A DNA stretch of 64,000 nucleotides from Curtobacterium sp. MCBA15_001. GTDB lineage: Bacteria > Actinomycetota > Actinomycetes > Actinomycetales > Microbacteriaceae. The stretch spans positions 62,001-126,000 of the forward strand of contig NZ_MJGI01000027.1 of assembly GCF_001864835.1 (NCBI RefSeq), given 5' to 3'. Numbering within the stretch: position 1 is the first letter of the stretch; each line of letters begins with the position of its first letter. Shown here piece by piece: positions 48,260 to 57,230 of the stretch. A model generated the notes under the pieces. It did no database searches and was not told the origin of the DNA. It saw only the letters and a program-made list of their open reading frames with translations. Both the position numbers and the translations under genes were made by a program.

Positions 48260-49747
48260 GTGAGCACCCAGGACCCAGGTCTGCACACCCGCCATTGGCG
48301 ACGCGCGGAAGCCCTTGCTGAAGGCCTAATCCCGACGATCGGCGCGCTACACCGCGACCAGGGCGTGGTGCTGAACGTTCACGGCCGGTCGCTCGTGCAC
48401 AAGTCCGCGATCGACATCCTCAAGGCGCACCGCTTCGCCCGTCACACCGACGAGCGTGTGCTGGCGCTGGCGGAGTCGATGCCGATCATCGCCGCCGTCG
48501 CACAGCTGAAGCCCCGCCAGGTATCGGTGGACGTCGGCCAGCTTGCTTACGACTACTACCGGCACCGCGCCGGCGGCGGCAAGAAGACCGCCGCCGAGTT
48601 CCTCCGCGACGACACCGACCTGCTGGCCGCACACGCCGAGGGGGGCGCCCGCGACATCGTCCTCTACGGCTTCGGTCGCATCGGTCGGCTCGTCGCGAGG
48701 CTGCTCATCGAGCACGACTCCGGCGCCCGTGGCTCCCGCTTACGTGCGATCGTGCTGCGCCCCGGCTCGGCCGGTGATCTCCGCAAGCGCGCCAGCCTGC
48801 TCCGTCGTGACTCCGTGCACGGCGCCTTCGATGGCACGATCTCGATCGACGAGGACGCGCAGACGATCACCGCCAACGGCACCGTCATCCAGGTGATCTA
48901 CGCCAGCGACCCGGCGGAGATCGACTACACGGTGTTCGGCATCGACCGTGCGATCGTCATCGACAACACGGGGAAGTGGCGAGACCGGGACGGCCTCGAA
49001 CAGCACCTCCGCGCGCAGGGCGTCGATCGTGTGATCCTCACCGCGCCCGGCAAGGGAGACCTGCAGAACGTCGTCTTCGGTATCAATCACCACGTCATCA
49101 CCGACGACGACCGGATCGTCACGGCTGCCTCGTGCACGACGAACGCCATCACCCCGGTCCTCAAGGTGCTCCACGACGAGTACGGGGTCGTGTCGGGTCA
49201 CGTCGAGACGGTGCACTCGTTCACCAACGACCAGAACCTCACAGACAACTTCCACAAGGGCGACCGCCGTGGTCGAGCGGCGACGCTGAACATGGTGCTC
49301 ACCGCGACCGGTGCCGCGAGCGCGGTCGCGAAGGCACTCCCAGAACTCGCCGGCAAACTGACCGGCAATGCCATCCGCGTGCCGACGCCCGATGTCTCCC
49401 TCGCGGTGCTGAACCTGCAGTTCGATCGGGACGTCACGCGCACGGCACTCAACCACCACCTTCGCATGGCCTCACTCGCGTCTCCGCTGCGCCGTCAGAT
49501 CGACTACGTCGAGTCGCCGGAAGCCGTGTCTACCGACATGCTGGGCTCGCGGCACGCCGGCGTCGTCGACGGGCTGGCGACGATAGCCCCCGGCGGTCGC
49601 TCCGCCGTCGTGTACGTCTGGTACGACAACGAGTTCGGCTACAGCGCTCAGGTCGTCCGACTGGCCGAGTACATCGCCGGTTCGAACTTGCGCTCGGTCA
49701 CCGTCAGCGTCGCTGCGGAGCCCGAAGTGGAGCTCACCACCGCGTGA
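48260..49747 (+). CDS. Glyceraldehyde-3-phosphate dehydrogenase, long form
   Basis: A 495-residue GAPDH, about 150 residues longer than the glycolytic enzyme because of an N-terminal helical extension. The NAD(P) motif IVLYGFGRIGRL is near 131-142, the catalytic Cys is C292 in AASCTTNAITP, and VWYDNEFGYSAQVV closes the domain. This long form resembles the gluconeogenic GapB/GapX of Corynebacterium. Its place behind Ldh and in a gluconeogenic island supports that direction. GTG at 48260 has AAAGGAG upstream. A terminator follows. Confidence 0.92.
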   Translation: MSTQDPGLHTRHWRRAEALAEGLIPTIGALHRDQGVVLNVHGRSLVHKSAIDILKAHRFARHTDERVLALAESMPIIAAVAQLKPRQVSVDVGQLAYDYYRHRAGGGKKTAAEFLRDDTDLLAAHAEGGARDIVLYGFGRIGRLVARLLIEHDSGARGSRLRAIVLRPGSAGDLRKRASLLRRDSVHGAFDGTISIDEDAQTITANGTVIQVIYASDPAEIDYTVFGIDRAIVIDNTGKWRDRDGLEQHLRAQGVDRVILTAPGKGDLQNVVFGINHHVITDDDRIVTAASCTTNAITPVLKVLHDEYGVVSGHVETVHSFTNDQNLTDNFHKGDRRGRAATLNMVLTATGAASAVAKALPELAGKLTGNAIRVPTPDVSLAVLNLQFDRDVTRTALNHHLRMASLASPLRRQIDYVESPEAVSTDMLGSRHAGVVDGLATIAPGGRSAVVYVWYDNEFGYSAQVVRLAEYIAGSNLRSVTVSVAAEPEVELTTA

Positions 49748-49763
49748 GCGCGCGAGGTCAACA

Positions 49764-49794
49764 CGAAGGCCGCACGGGAACCGTGCGGCCTTCG
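49764..49794 (+). terminator. Terminator after gap
   Basis: CGAAGGCCGCACGG / CCGTGCGGCCTTCG, 14-bp perfect stem with a short loop. Confidence 0.88.
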
Positions 49795-50353
49795 CTAGGT
49801 CTTGTCAGTTGTGGCGGATCATGCTGTTCCGGACGTGACGTAGCACCCGCTGGGCCTTGACGATGTCTGACGCTGCCAACAGGCGTGCCGGGCGACCGAC
49901 GGACGGGAGGCGCTGGTCGGGCCGGACCTTTTCCTCCCGTCCGCTGCATCTCTGGTATCCGCCGTCCTCGGACCGCGCCAGCAGGCGCTGACAGAGCGCG
50001 TCAGATGAAGCTGCCGGCAACTCGGATGGGTGTGGTGTTTACCGTATCGCTGTGCGACTCGGCGAAGAAGAGCGTTCCGGGGTCCGGCCGGTAGGCGACG
50101 CGTGTGGTGTGGTGATTCTGGGGACGAGATCGCCGAGCTTGTCGAAGATCCAGACGCAGACGCAGACGTCGTGCGCTGGACGAGGCTGCCTCTGAGTTGA
50201 GGGTGATGCCGTCCGGTCCGCTCCCGCTCGTCATCTGCTCGAACAGTCCCACCTTCGGCGCCCTGCGGTCCCGGTTGAACGGCGTTCGCCAGATCGCGTT
50301 CGCGCGGGTCGCCGATTTTCTCCGAGCTGTCTGTCAAGCCCTTTGAACCGAGT
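49795..50353. other. Stretch with possible gene remnants, no intact gene
   Basis: No intact gene could be supported. A minus-strand frame ending near 49808 reads VGRPARLLAASDIVKAQRVL, vaguely like the end of a resolvase or DNA-binding protein, but upstream reading is not coherent. It appears to be a decayed boundary between the organic-acid and the metal/transport blocks. Confidence 0.35.
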
Positions 50354-50941
50354 TCACTCGTTGCTTGCAGCGTGCCCGGTGCGAGCTCGGAATGCTGCGA
50401 CCTTGGTTCGGTTCTGGCAGCTGACGGAGCAATAGCGTTGAGTGTGGTTGCGTGTTTCGTCCACCAGGACGCGATCGCACTGGTGTGCCGCGCAGCTCCG
50501 AAGCCGGTCGGTCATCCTTGTTCCGAACAGGCTTGCCACCGCGACGACGAGTTCAGCCGACCATTCCCGCCCTGGACCGCTCCCTGGAGGGGCGAAGTGG
50601 AGATGCCAGGGCTGCGTTCCATGCTGGGTCAAGTGAGGCTGGGTCGAGACTTTCGAGAGCATCTCGTTGACAAGTCCAGCCGCCGCGGGAAGGTCGCCTG
50701 CGGCCGCGATGAACATGGCACGCCAGAGGTGCTGGCCCGTACTGAGAAGTTGCTCAACGTCGGCGGGCGCCAGAGCGTGCTGGCTGGCGGGGATAAGGGC
50801 TAGGGCGTTCCCGACTGCTTTCTGCGCTGGCTTGCCCGTCGGCGCGCGGTGGGGGCGGCCCCAAGCCGATTCGGGACCAGCGGCGTTGGCGAGGTCGATG
50901 GCCGCGGCGACCAAACCGCCGAAGTGACCAGGTTCATCCAC
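50354..50941 (-). CDS. CGNR zinc-finger transcription regulator
   Basis: A 195-residue protein of the CGNR/ABATE family. An N-terminal helical ABATE-like domain (about 1-145) is followed by a C-terminal zinc finger: RSCAAHQCDRVLVDETRNHT, then QRYCSVSCQNRTKVAAFRAR, with CQNR in place of CGNR. Such proteins often stand next to and control drug or stress exporters. Here it diverges from an MFS exporter with an inverted repeat in between. The start is GTG at 50941. Confidence 0.85.
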   Translation of the reverse strand: MDEPGHFGGLVAAAIDLANAAGPESAWGRPHRAPTGKPAQKAVGNALALIPASQHALAPADVEQLLSTGQHLWRAMFIAAAGDLPAAAGLVNEMLSKVSTQPHLTQHGTQPWHLHFAPPGSGPGREWSAELVVAVASLFGTRMTDRLRSCAAHQCDRVLVDETRNHTQRYCSVSCQNRTKVAAFRARTGHAASNE

Positions 50942-50963
50942 ATCGATAGTGTCCCATAGCTTC

Positions 50964-50993
50964 GTAACTGTCTATCGGTATAACCTCAGTTAC
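50964..50993. promoter_or_regulatory. Inverted repeat operator-like site before the MFS gene
   Basis: GTAACTG (50964-50970) and CAGTTAC (50987-50993) form a perfect 7-bp inverted repeat with a 16-base spacer. It encloses a TATAAC -10-like box (50979-50984). It ends at the MFS start codon, so bound regulator would block transcription. The CGNR protein is the natural candidate. Confidence 0.6.
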
Positions 50994-52229
50994 ATGACTC
51001 CCTTCCGAGACCCTGTCTTCGTGCGGTTGTGGCTGGGCAACACGGCGGCCGGTACCGCGACGGCTGCGCTCCCGGTGCTTCTTGCGCTTGCTGTACTTGG
51101 TCGCGGTGGATCTGTGACGTTGCTCGGCTTGGCCATCGCGGCGCGCACCGTGGGATACGTCGCCCTGACGCCAGTCGCGGGCGTACTCGCCGACCGCCTA
51201 CCACGACGACGAATGATCCAGGCGGCTTCGATGGCCGCGGCGACGGGCACGTTCGTTCTTGCTGTGACCGTCGACGGCGCCAGCTCGCTCGTGCTTGCTG
51301 CTGCACTCTTAGCTGGCGCCGGGCAGGGCTCATACCGGCCGACGTACCAAGCTGCACTCGCCGACGTCGTCGCGGAGGGTCAGCACCAGGCAGCAAATGC
51401 GCTCTCGACGCTCGGCGCACGCGGAAGCGCCGTTCTGGCACCCGCTATCGCCGCAGGCTTGACGGCTTGGATCGGTGCTCGACCAGTACTCGCCGCGAGC
51501 TCTGCCCTCTGGCTCATTGCTCTCGCTGCCCCCGCCATGACGCCCCCTGCCCCGACCGACCGACCGGAGGCCACCGTGCGACGGACCCGAATGTTCTCGG
51601 ACTTCATCCTCGGAGTGCGAGAGGCACGGCGGCACCGCTGGTTCTTCCCGGTCCTTGCGGTGCTGGCCACGCAGCTCGCCACCGGCTATGCCGCAACGTC
51701 CGTACTGCTGCCGCTGATCAGCCGAGACCGATTCGGCGGTACCGGAATGCTTGCGACTGCGCTCACATCGTTCACTGTCGGTGCCCTCCTCGGAGCACTG
51801 CTCCTGGCCAAGTGGCACCCTCGCCATCCCGGCTTGATCGCCATGCTCGGTCTGGCGCTATACGCCGGTGTGCCGCTGGCACTTGCGGTGTCGACTGAGC
51901 GTTTCCCAGTACTCGCCGCCTACGTGCTGGCCGGCATCGGCGTCGAACTGTTCAACGTCCCCTGGTACACGGCGATCCAACGAGAGGTCCCGCCACCACT
52001 TCGAGCACGTGTGTCCTCCCTCGACTTCTTGGTCTCGTACGGTCTGGCCCCGGTCGGGATCGCGCTGATCGGTCCAGCTGCCGAAGCAGTGGGACGAACA
52101 CCGGTGCTCATCAGCTGCGCGGTTGTCTGCCTCGTCGGCCCGCTGGTCGCCGTCACCGACCGGAGGATCCGAAACTTTCGACGCAGCCCTCCCTCCAGGC
52201 TCACGAGTCCGGATGGTGACAGGTTCTGA
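50994..52229 (+). CDS. MFS transporter (drug-exporter type)
   Basis: A 411-residue major facilitator with about twelve membrane segments. The N-terminus MTPFRDPVFVRLWLGNTAAG and the loop GVLADRLPRRRMIQ (motif A-like) match the MFS_3/EntS-like exporters. AGQGSYRPTYQAALAD is also typical. Substrate unknown; export of a toxic compound is likely given the divergent CGNR regulator. The ATG at 50994 is chosen because the upstream in-frame start would precede the -10 box; the leader is only about three bases. Confidence 0.88.
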   Translation: MTPFRDPVFVRLWLGNTAAGTATAALPVLLALAVLGRGGSVTLLGLAIAARTVGYVALTPVAGVLADRLPRRRMIQAASMAAATGTFVLAVTVDGASSLVLAAALLAGAGQGSYRPTYQAALADVVAEGQHQAANALSTLGARGSAVLAPAIAAGLTAWIGARPVLAASSALWLIALAAPAMTPPAPTDRPEATVRRTRMFSDFILGVREARRHRWFFPVLAVLATQLATGYAATSVLLPLISRDRFGGTGMLATALTSFTVGALLGALLLAKWHPRHPGLIAMLGLALYAGVPLALAVSTERFPVLAAYVLAGIGVELFNVPWYTAIQREVPPPLRARVSSLDFLVSYGLAPVGIALIGPAAEAVGRTPVLISCAVVCLVGPLVAVTDRRIRNFRRSPPSRLTSPDGDRF

Positions 52230-52619
52230 ACTGCAGCCGCCCGCCTGCTGATCAGGGGCCAACGGCGAGGGGCGACGTCAAAGTCCCCCACAGGCATCGA
52301 GCCCACTTATCTGTCAGGGAATGTAAGTCAGCGACGAGAGGTCGATTTTGAGCAGTGCCGCTTCCCGGGCTGGCCGTGGTCACCGCCGGCCTTCATGCGG
52401 ACAAGAGTCCGATGGGGCCCATTGCGGTCTCCAGCCAGCTCCTCTGCCTTCTCGAGGAGAGCGTCGATGGGCCCCTGCGGGCACGGCCACCTGCCAGACG
52501 TATCAAAGTCCACGCCGTGGTCGACGAGCTCGCGAAGGGGCACCGAAGAGCGGCGGCATCATCGCGGCTTCCTTCGCCTCAGCGGGTGCTTCCTGGTTTG
52601 TCGGCACACCCACCAGCTC
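52230..52619. other. Intergenic stretch without a confident gene
   Basis: Open frames exist on both strands (for example a 71-residue minus-strand frame at 52328-52543) but none has a start signal or recognisable domain. No terminator with a clear stem was found behind copA, which ends at 52620. Confidence 0.4.
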
Positions 52620-54875
52620 CTAATGCCCTCCGTAGGAGCGGAGTCGGAGACTGTTCGAGACGACCAGCGTTGAGGACAGCGCCATCGCGGCGGCGGCGAT
52701 GAGGGGGTTGAGAAGGCCAGCCGCGGCGAGTGGGATGGCGGCGATGTTGTAGCCGAACGCCCACACGAGGTTCATCCGGATAGTACGCAGGGTTGCACGG
52801 GAGAGCTGGACTGCCTCGACGACGGCGCGAAGGTCCTCGCGGACGATGATGACGTCGGCGGCTTTCATGGCGATGTCGGTGCCCTGCACGACGGCGACGC
52901 CGAGGGTGGCGGTCGCCAGCGCGGCGGAGTCGTTGACACCGTCGCCGACCATCGCGACGTGGTGTCCGGCTGCTTGGAGCTGGGCGATCCTTTCGGCCTT
53001 CTCGTCGGGCAGGACGCGGGCGATGACCTCGTCGACGCCGACTTCCGTACCGATTGCAGTGGCCGCGGACTCTGAGTCCCCGGAGAGCAGGACGGTGCGG
53101 AGACCGAGGGCGCGCAGCTGCGCGACTGCTTCGATCGCGCCGGGACGCAGCGTGTCCTGGACGGTGAGCACTGCGCCGACCTCCCCGTCAATGGCGAGCA
53201 GCACCACGGTCGCACCGAACGCTTCGCGCTGCTCGATGACCGCGGCCACACGCTCGTCAACGGCAACGCCTGATTGCTTGAGGAGCTCGCGGCGGCCGAT
53301 CACACAGTGGCGGCGGCCGATCATGCCGGCGGCGCCGAGACTGGTGTGTGCGGTGAAGTCCGACACCCGTTCCAGCGAGCCGAACCGGGTGTGGGCTGCG
53401 ATGGTGATCGCCGTGCCGATTGGATGCTCAGACGCTGCTTCGAGGGCGCCAGCGAGTGTCAGGGCGGTGTCGGCGTCGGTGGTGAAGGTGTCGATGGCGG
53501 TGAGGGTCATCCGCCCAGTGGTGAGGGTGCCGGTCTTGTCGAGGACGACGGTGTCGATGCGGCCGCTGGCTTCGAGCGCGTCAGGACCCTTGATGAGGAC
53601 ACCGAGCTGCCCGCCACGGCCGACGCCGACCATGAGCGCTGTCGGGGTCGCCAGACCGAGCGCACAGGGGCAGGCAATGATGAGGACCGCGACGCCGTTC
53701 GCGATCGCGGTACCGGCCTCGGCGCCGCTGATGAGCCAGCCGACGGCGACGAGGATCGCGATGCCGATCACGACGGGCACGAACACGCTCGTGACGCGGT
53801 CGACGGTGCGCTGCACGGCGGCCTTGCGGCGTTGGGCGTCGTCGGCGACGGCGGCCATCTGCGCCAGCCGGGTGCGAGTGCCGACCGCGTCGGCGCGGAT
53901 GATCAGCCGGCCACCCTGCACGAGGGTGCCGCCGATGACAGCGGTGCCGGCGGTGGCTTCGACGGGCACGGACTCACCGGTCATCGCGGAGACGTCAAGC
54001 GTCGCGTCGCCGTCGGAGACGGTGCCGTCGACGGGGATGCGGCCGCCGGGGCGGACGACGACGAGGTTCCCGACTCGGACGGCGCTGAGCGGGACGGTCT
54101 TCTCCTCCCCGTCCGTGAGGAGTTGCGCTTCGGTGACGCCGAGGTCGCCGATGGCTTCGAGGACGTCGGCGGCGCGGCGGCGGCTGCGGCTTTCGAAGTA
54201 GCGGCCGGCGAGCTGGAAGGTGACCATGCCAGCGGCGACGTCGAGGTAGATCGAGTCCGCCCCGGCGGGGGTCTTTCCGAAGCCGAGCCAGTACCCGGGG
54301 GCGGTGGCGGGGTCGACGAGAAGTGTCCAGAGCGCCCATCCGAAGGACACGACGACGCCGAGGGAGACGAGGGTGTCCATGCTGGTGCTGCGGTGCCGCA
54401 GCCCGCGGAGTGTGGCCTTGTGGAATGGCCACGCTGCCCAGGTGACGATGGGGACGGCGAGGAGGACGCAAAGTGCCTGCCAGCCGGGGAACCGCCAAGC
54501 AGGAACGAGCGCCAGGATGATGGTGATGTCGCACAGCGGGATCGTGAACAGCGCCGCGACGGCGAGGCGGAGGCGGAGGGTCGAGGTGCGGGTCTCGGCG
54601 GCGCGGGCACTCCAGGCATCATCGCCTGGAGTGTGGACGGCGGCGGTGTAGCCGGCGCGTTCAACTTGAGCGATGGCGCTCGCGGCGTCATCGGGTCCGA
54701 GACCTGTGACGGTGGCGCGTTCCGTGGCGAAGTTCACCGACGCGGTGACGCCGTCGAGCTTGCCGAGCTTGCGTTCGATGGCGTTCGCGCAGGCGGAACA
54801 CGTCATCCCGCCGATGTCGAGCTCAAGCCGCTGCTCGAGCGGCTGCTCGATGCGAGAGGGGGTGGTGGTTGTCAC
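52620..54875 (-). CDS. copA: Copper-exporting P1B-type ATPase
   Basis: A 751-residue heavy-metal P-type ATPase. An N-terminal heavy-metal domain has GMTCSACANAIE; about eight membrane segments follow, with the metal-site motif CPC in IACPCALGLATPTALM. The phosphorylation site is DKTGTLTTG, the ATP-binding HP motif is SEHPIG, and the hinge is GDGVNDSAAL. These fit a Cu(I) exporter. The GTG at 54875 overlaps the CopD-CtaG stop by four bases. It is the last gene of the operon that starts at copZ. Confidence 0.95.
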   Translation of the reverse strand: MTTTTPSRIEQPLEQRLELDIGGMTCSACANAIERKLGKLDGVTASVNFATERATVTGLGPDDAASAIAQVERAGYTAAVHTPGDDAWSARAAETRTSTLRLRLAVAALFTIPLCDITIILALVPAWRFPGWQALCVLLAVPIVTWAAWPFHKATLRGLRHRSTSMDTLVSLGVVVSFGWALWTLLVDPATAPGYWLGFGKTPAGADSIYLDVAAGMVTFQLAGRYFESRSRRRAADVLEAIGDLGVTEAQLLTDGEEKTVPLSAVRVGNLVVVRPGGRIPVDGTVSDGDATLDVSAMTGESVPVEATAGTAVIGGTLVQGGRLIIRADAVGTRTRLAQMAAVADDAQRRKAAVQRTVDRVTSVFVPVVIGIAILVAVGWLISGAEAGTAIANGVAVLIIACPCALGLATPTALMVGVGRGGQLGVLIKGPDALEASGRIDTVVLDKTGTLTTGRMTLTAIDTFTTDADTALTLAGALEAASEHPIGTAITIAAHTRFGSLERVSDFTAHTSLGAAGMIGRRHCVIGRRELLKQSGVAVDERVAAVIEQREAFGATVVLLAIDGEVGAVLTVQDTLRPGAIEAVAQLRALGLRTVLLSGDSESAATAIGTEVGVDEVIARVLPDEKAERIAQLQAAGHHVAMVGDGVNDSAALATATLGVAVVQGTDIAMKAADVIIVREDLRAVVEAVQLSRATLRTIRMNLVWAFGYNIAAIPLAAAGLLNPLIAAAAMALSSTLVVSNSLRLRSYGGH

Positions 54876-56974
54876 AGGTGCTTCCGATGATCGGTGACGG
54901 TCAGGGTCGGCCGGTCGCCTACGCCTGCCCGATCGGTGGTCTGGTGCTCGCCCGGCGCGGATACTTCGCGCGGCTGCGCTACGGCCGTACCGGTGTCGCG
55001 GGTGGTGAGTTTGCCGAGCATGGCGTTGTACTGCTCGTAGTCGTCGTCCAAGCCCCGGTCGGCGTGCCGATCGATGCGCTTGGCCTGACGGGAGTCCTGC
55101 TTCGCCCACTGGGTGACGAGGGCGATGACGACGACGATCAGCGGCAGCTCTCCGGCGGCCCACGCGACGCCGCCGGCAACGTACTGGTCGTGGGCGAGGC
55201 TGCCGATCCACGGGATGTCGAGGTACTGGAAGTAGGTGCCCGCAAGGAGGTCGGTACTGGTCATGACGACGACGCCGAAGAACGCGTGGAAGGGCATCGC
55301 CGCGAGGACGAGGCCAAGCTTGCCGATATGTGGCAGGGGTCGGGGTGGTGCGTCGATGCCGATGATGAGGGCGTAGAAGACGTATCCGATGGCGAGGTAG
55401 TGCAGTGTCATCGCCTGGTGCGCCCAGTGGTACCGCATGGCCCAGTCGAAGAATGGGGTGAGGTAGATGGCGTAGTAGGAGCCCACGAACACGGCGAGGA
55501 CGTACATCGGGTTGTAGGTGACGCGCAGCAGCTTCGAATGCGTCAGCGCCACAAGCCACTCATGGGGCCCAGCGAACCCGTCGCGGCGGTGGGCGGTGGT
55601 GGCGCGGAGGAACAGGGTGATTGGGCCGCCGAGGACCAGCAGCAGCGGGCAGAGCATGTTGAGGCTCATGTGCAGGCCCATGTGGACAGCGAACGACGCC
55701 GACGAGTACGGGCCGACGCCGGATGACGTGGTGATGATGACTGAGACCCAGCCGAGCATCCACGCGCTTGTACGTCCGTGCGACCAGTGGTCGCCGCGTC
55801 TTCGGAGTCGGATGACGGCCGCTGCGTACGAGGCGATCCCAGCAATGGCGATGACCAGGAACAGGATGTTCACCCGGCCCGAGGTCCACAGCGTGATCGG
55901 GGTGAGGGGGGTGTTGACCAGGTAGCCGAGGAAGAGCTGCTGCCCGTCGGTGGGTACGAAGTACACCGGTGGTGGGATGCGCGCCATGACGACGCCGATC
56001 CCAGTCGCGATCGGGAGCACTGACAGGAGAACGGCCGGCGCAGTGCGGGTGGCGAACCAGGCTCGGCGGAGCAGGATCGGTCCGGCGACGGCGGCGACGA
56101 GGAGGATCTGAACGGCGAACAGGATCCCCGTCGGCGCTGCCCACGGCAGTGTGCCGGCGAGTTCAACGGCGGCGACGATGACCGACCCAAGAGTCCAGGT
56201 GATCCACGCGGTGAGCGCGAGAACGCGGTACCGACGGAGAGTCGTGGCGCCGGGCCGGCTCCTGCGCCAGCGACGGGCAAGGGCGGCGGTGGCGCCGATC
56301 CAGATACCGATGGCTGAGGTGGCGAACATGGCGGCGTCTCCGCCGAAGTCGTGGTTCGGGCCGACGAGGACCTGGGTGACGAGGACCGGTGCGAGGAGCC
56401 CGATCGTGCCGATGCCGGCGAGGAGGAGGGTGCTGACCCAGCTGTGGACGAGGTAGGCGGCGACGAGGATCGTCACCGCGATGCAGGCGACGACGATCCA
56501 TGCGCCGGGAAGGTAGCTGGCCTGCACGAGGTAGCCGATCGCGCCCGGGGTGAGGAGCTTCGTCAGCGGCTGTCCGTTGGCGTCGGCGGCGTCGACCGGG
56601 ATGAGCAGCACTGCGGCGGCCATCCATACGGTCGCCGAGGGCCGGACGATCGCGAGATCGCGGTGGTTGTCGATGAGTGTGCGGGAGCGGCGCGGCGTGA
56701 GGCACGCGGCGGCGGCGAGGCCTCCGACTGTGAGGCCGCCGGTGATGTCGGCGGTGAGGCGGAGCAGGGCGCTCAGCATCGAAGTGAGCATGCCCGGGTA
56801 GCCGCGGCTCAGCCGGTCGTATGACGAGGACCCGAGCATCTCGACCGCAACCACGACGACGGCGACCGCGATGATCGCGCCGACCCATGGCAACGCGCGC
56901 GCCACCGTGCCCGATCGTTCCGCGGCGACGACTGCCGGCGGTCGGTCAAGGGTGGCTGCGGTGGTGTCAGACAC
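54872..56974 (-). CDS. CopD-CtaG fusion membrane protein
   Basis: A 700-residue polytopic membrane protein with about fourteen hydrophobic segments. The N-terminal half (about 25-340) resembles CopD copper-resistance/uptake proteins. The C-terminal half matches the caa3-type oxidase assembly factor CtaG: HMGLHMSLNMLCPLLLVLGG, WAMRYHWAHQAMTLHYL and AFFGVVVMTS contain His/Met residues suitable for copper. Actinobacteria often carry this fusion in copper loci. The GTG at 56974 overlaps copZ by eight bases and copA starts at its stop, so it is the middle gene of a coupled trio. Confidence 0.9.
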   Translation of the reverse strand: MSDTTAATLDRPPAVVAAERSGTVARALPWVGAIIAVAVVVVAVEMLGSSSYDRLSRGYPGMLTSMLSALLRLTADITGGLTVGGLAAAACLTPRRSRTLIDNHRDLAIVRPSATVWMAAAVLLIPVDAADANGQPLTKLLTPGAIGYLVQASYLPGAWIVVACIAVTILVAAYLVHSWVSTLLLAGIGTIGLLAPVLVTQVLVGPNHDFGGDAAMFATSAIGIWIGATAALARRWRRSRPGATTLRRYRVLALTAWITWTLGSVIVAAVELAGTLPWAAPTGILFAVQILLVAAVAGPILLRRAWFATRTAPAVLLSVLPIATGIGVVMARIPPPVYFVPTDGQQLFLGYLVNTPLTPITLWTSGRVNILFLVIAIAGIASYAAAVIRLRRRGDHWSHGRTSAWMLGWVSVIITTSSGVGPYSSASFAVHMGLHMSLNMLCPLLLVLGGPITLFLRATTAHRRDGFAGPHEWLVALTHSKLLRVTYNPMYVLAVFVGSYYAIYLTPFFDWAMRYHWAHQAMTLHYLAIGYVFYALIIGIDAPPRPLPHIGKLGLVLAAMPFHAFFGVVVMTSTDLLAGTYFQYLDIPWIGSLAHDQYVAGGVAWAAGELPLIVVVIALVTQWAKQDSRQAKRIDRHADRGLDDDYEQYNAMLGKLTTRDTGTAVAQPREVSAPGEHQTTDRAGVGDRPTLTVTDHRKHL

Positions 56975-57176
56975 TGGCGAGCTCGTAGCCTGCCTCGTCG
57001 ACAGCTTCGGCGACTGCGGCGGCATCCGGCTGGGAGGGTGAGGTGATGATGACGAGGCCGGTTGCGGCGTCCGCGGTGACTGATTCGATGCCGGCGATAG
57101 CTTCGAGTTCGCCGGTGACGCGGCGTTCGCAGTGCTCGCAGGTCATCCCGACGACGTGGTACTCGAATCGCTCCAT
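56967..57176 (-). CDS. copZ: Copper chaperone CopZ-like
   Basis: A 69-residue heavy-metal-associated domain with the metal site GMTCEHC (C13, C16). It delivers Cu(I) to the ATPase or the regulator in the cytoplasm. TAGAAT (57188-57183) lies exactly six bases before the ATG, so the mRNA is leaderless. The operator CTACAAAACGTAG overlaps this -10, predicting control by the nearby BlaI-type repressor. Confidence 0.92.
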   Translation of the reverse strand: MERFEYHVVGMTCEHCERRVTGELEAIAGIESVTADAATGLVIITSPSQPDAAAVAEAVDEAGYELASV

Positions 57177-57185
57177 ACCCGCATT

Positions 57186-57198
57186 CTACAAAACGTAG
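57186..57198. promoter_or_regulatory. BlaI/CopY-type operator before copZ
   Basis: CTACAAAACGTAG, a 13-mer of the form CTACA-n4-GTAG. Its TAG arm forms the first three bases of the copZ -10 box on the minus strand. Two related 13-mers lie before blaI. Confidence 0.75.
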
Positions 57199-57230
57199 AA
57201 GGAGATGCGAGCCATGCCGGAGAGGCTTGG

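Noticed and set aside
54876..55559. Extension of copA upstream
   Set aside because: It would overlap the CtaG half of the previous gene; the GTG at 54875 gives a normal heavy-metal domain and a GTGA joint.
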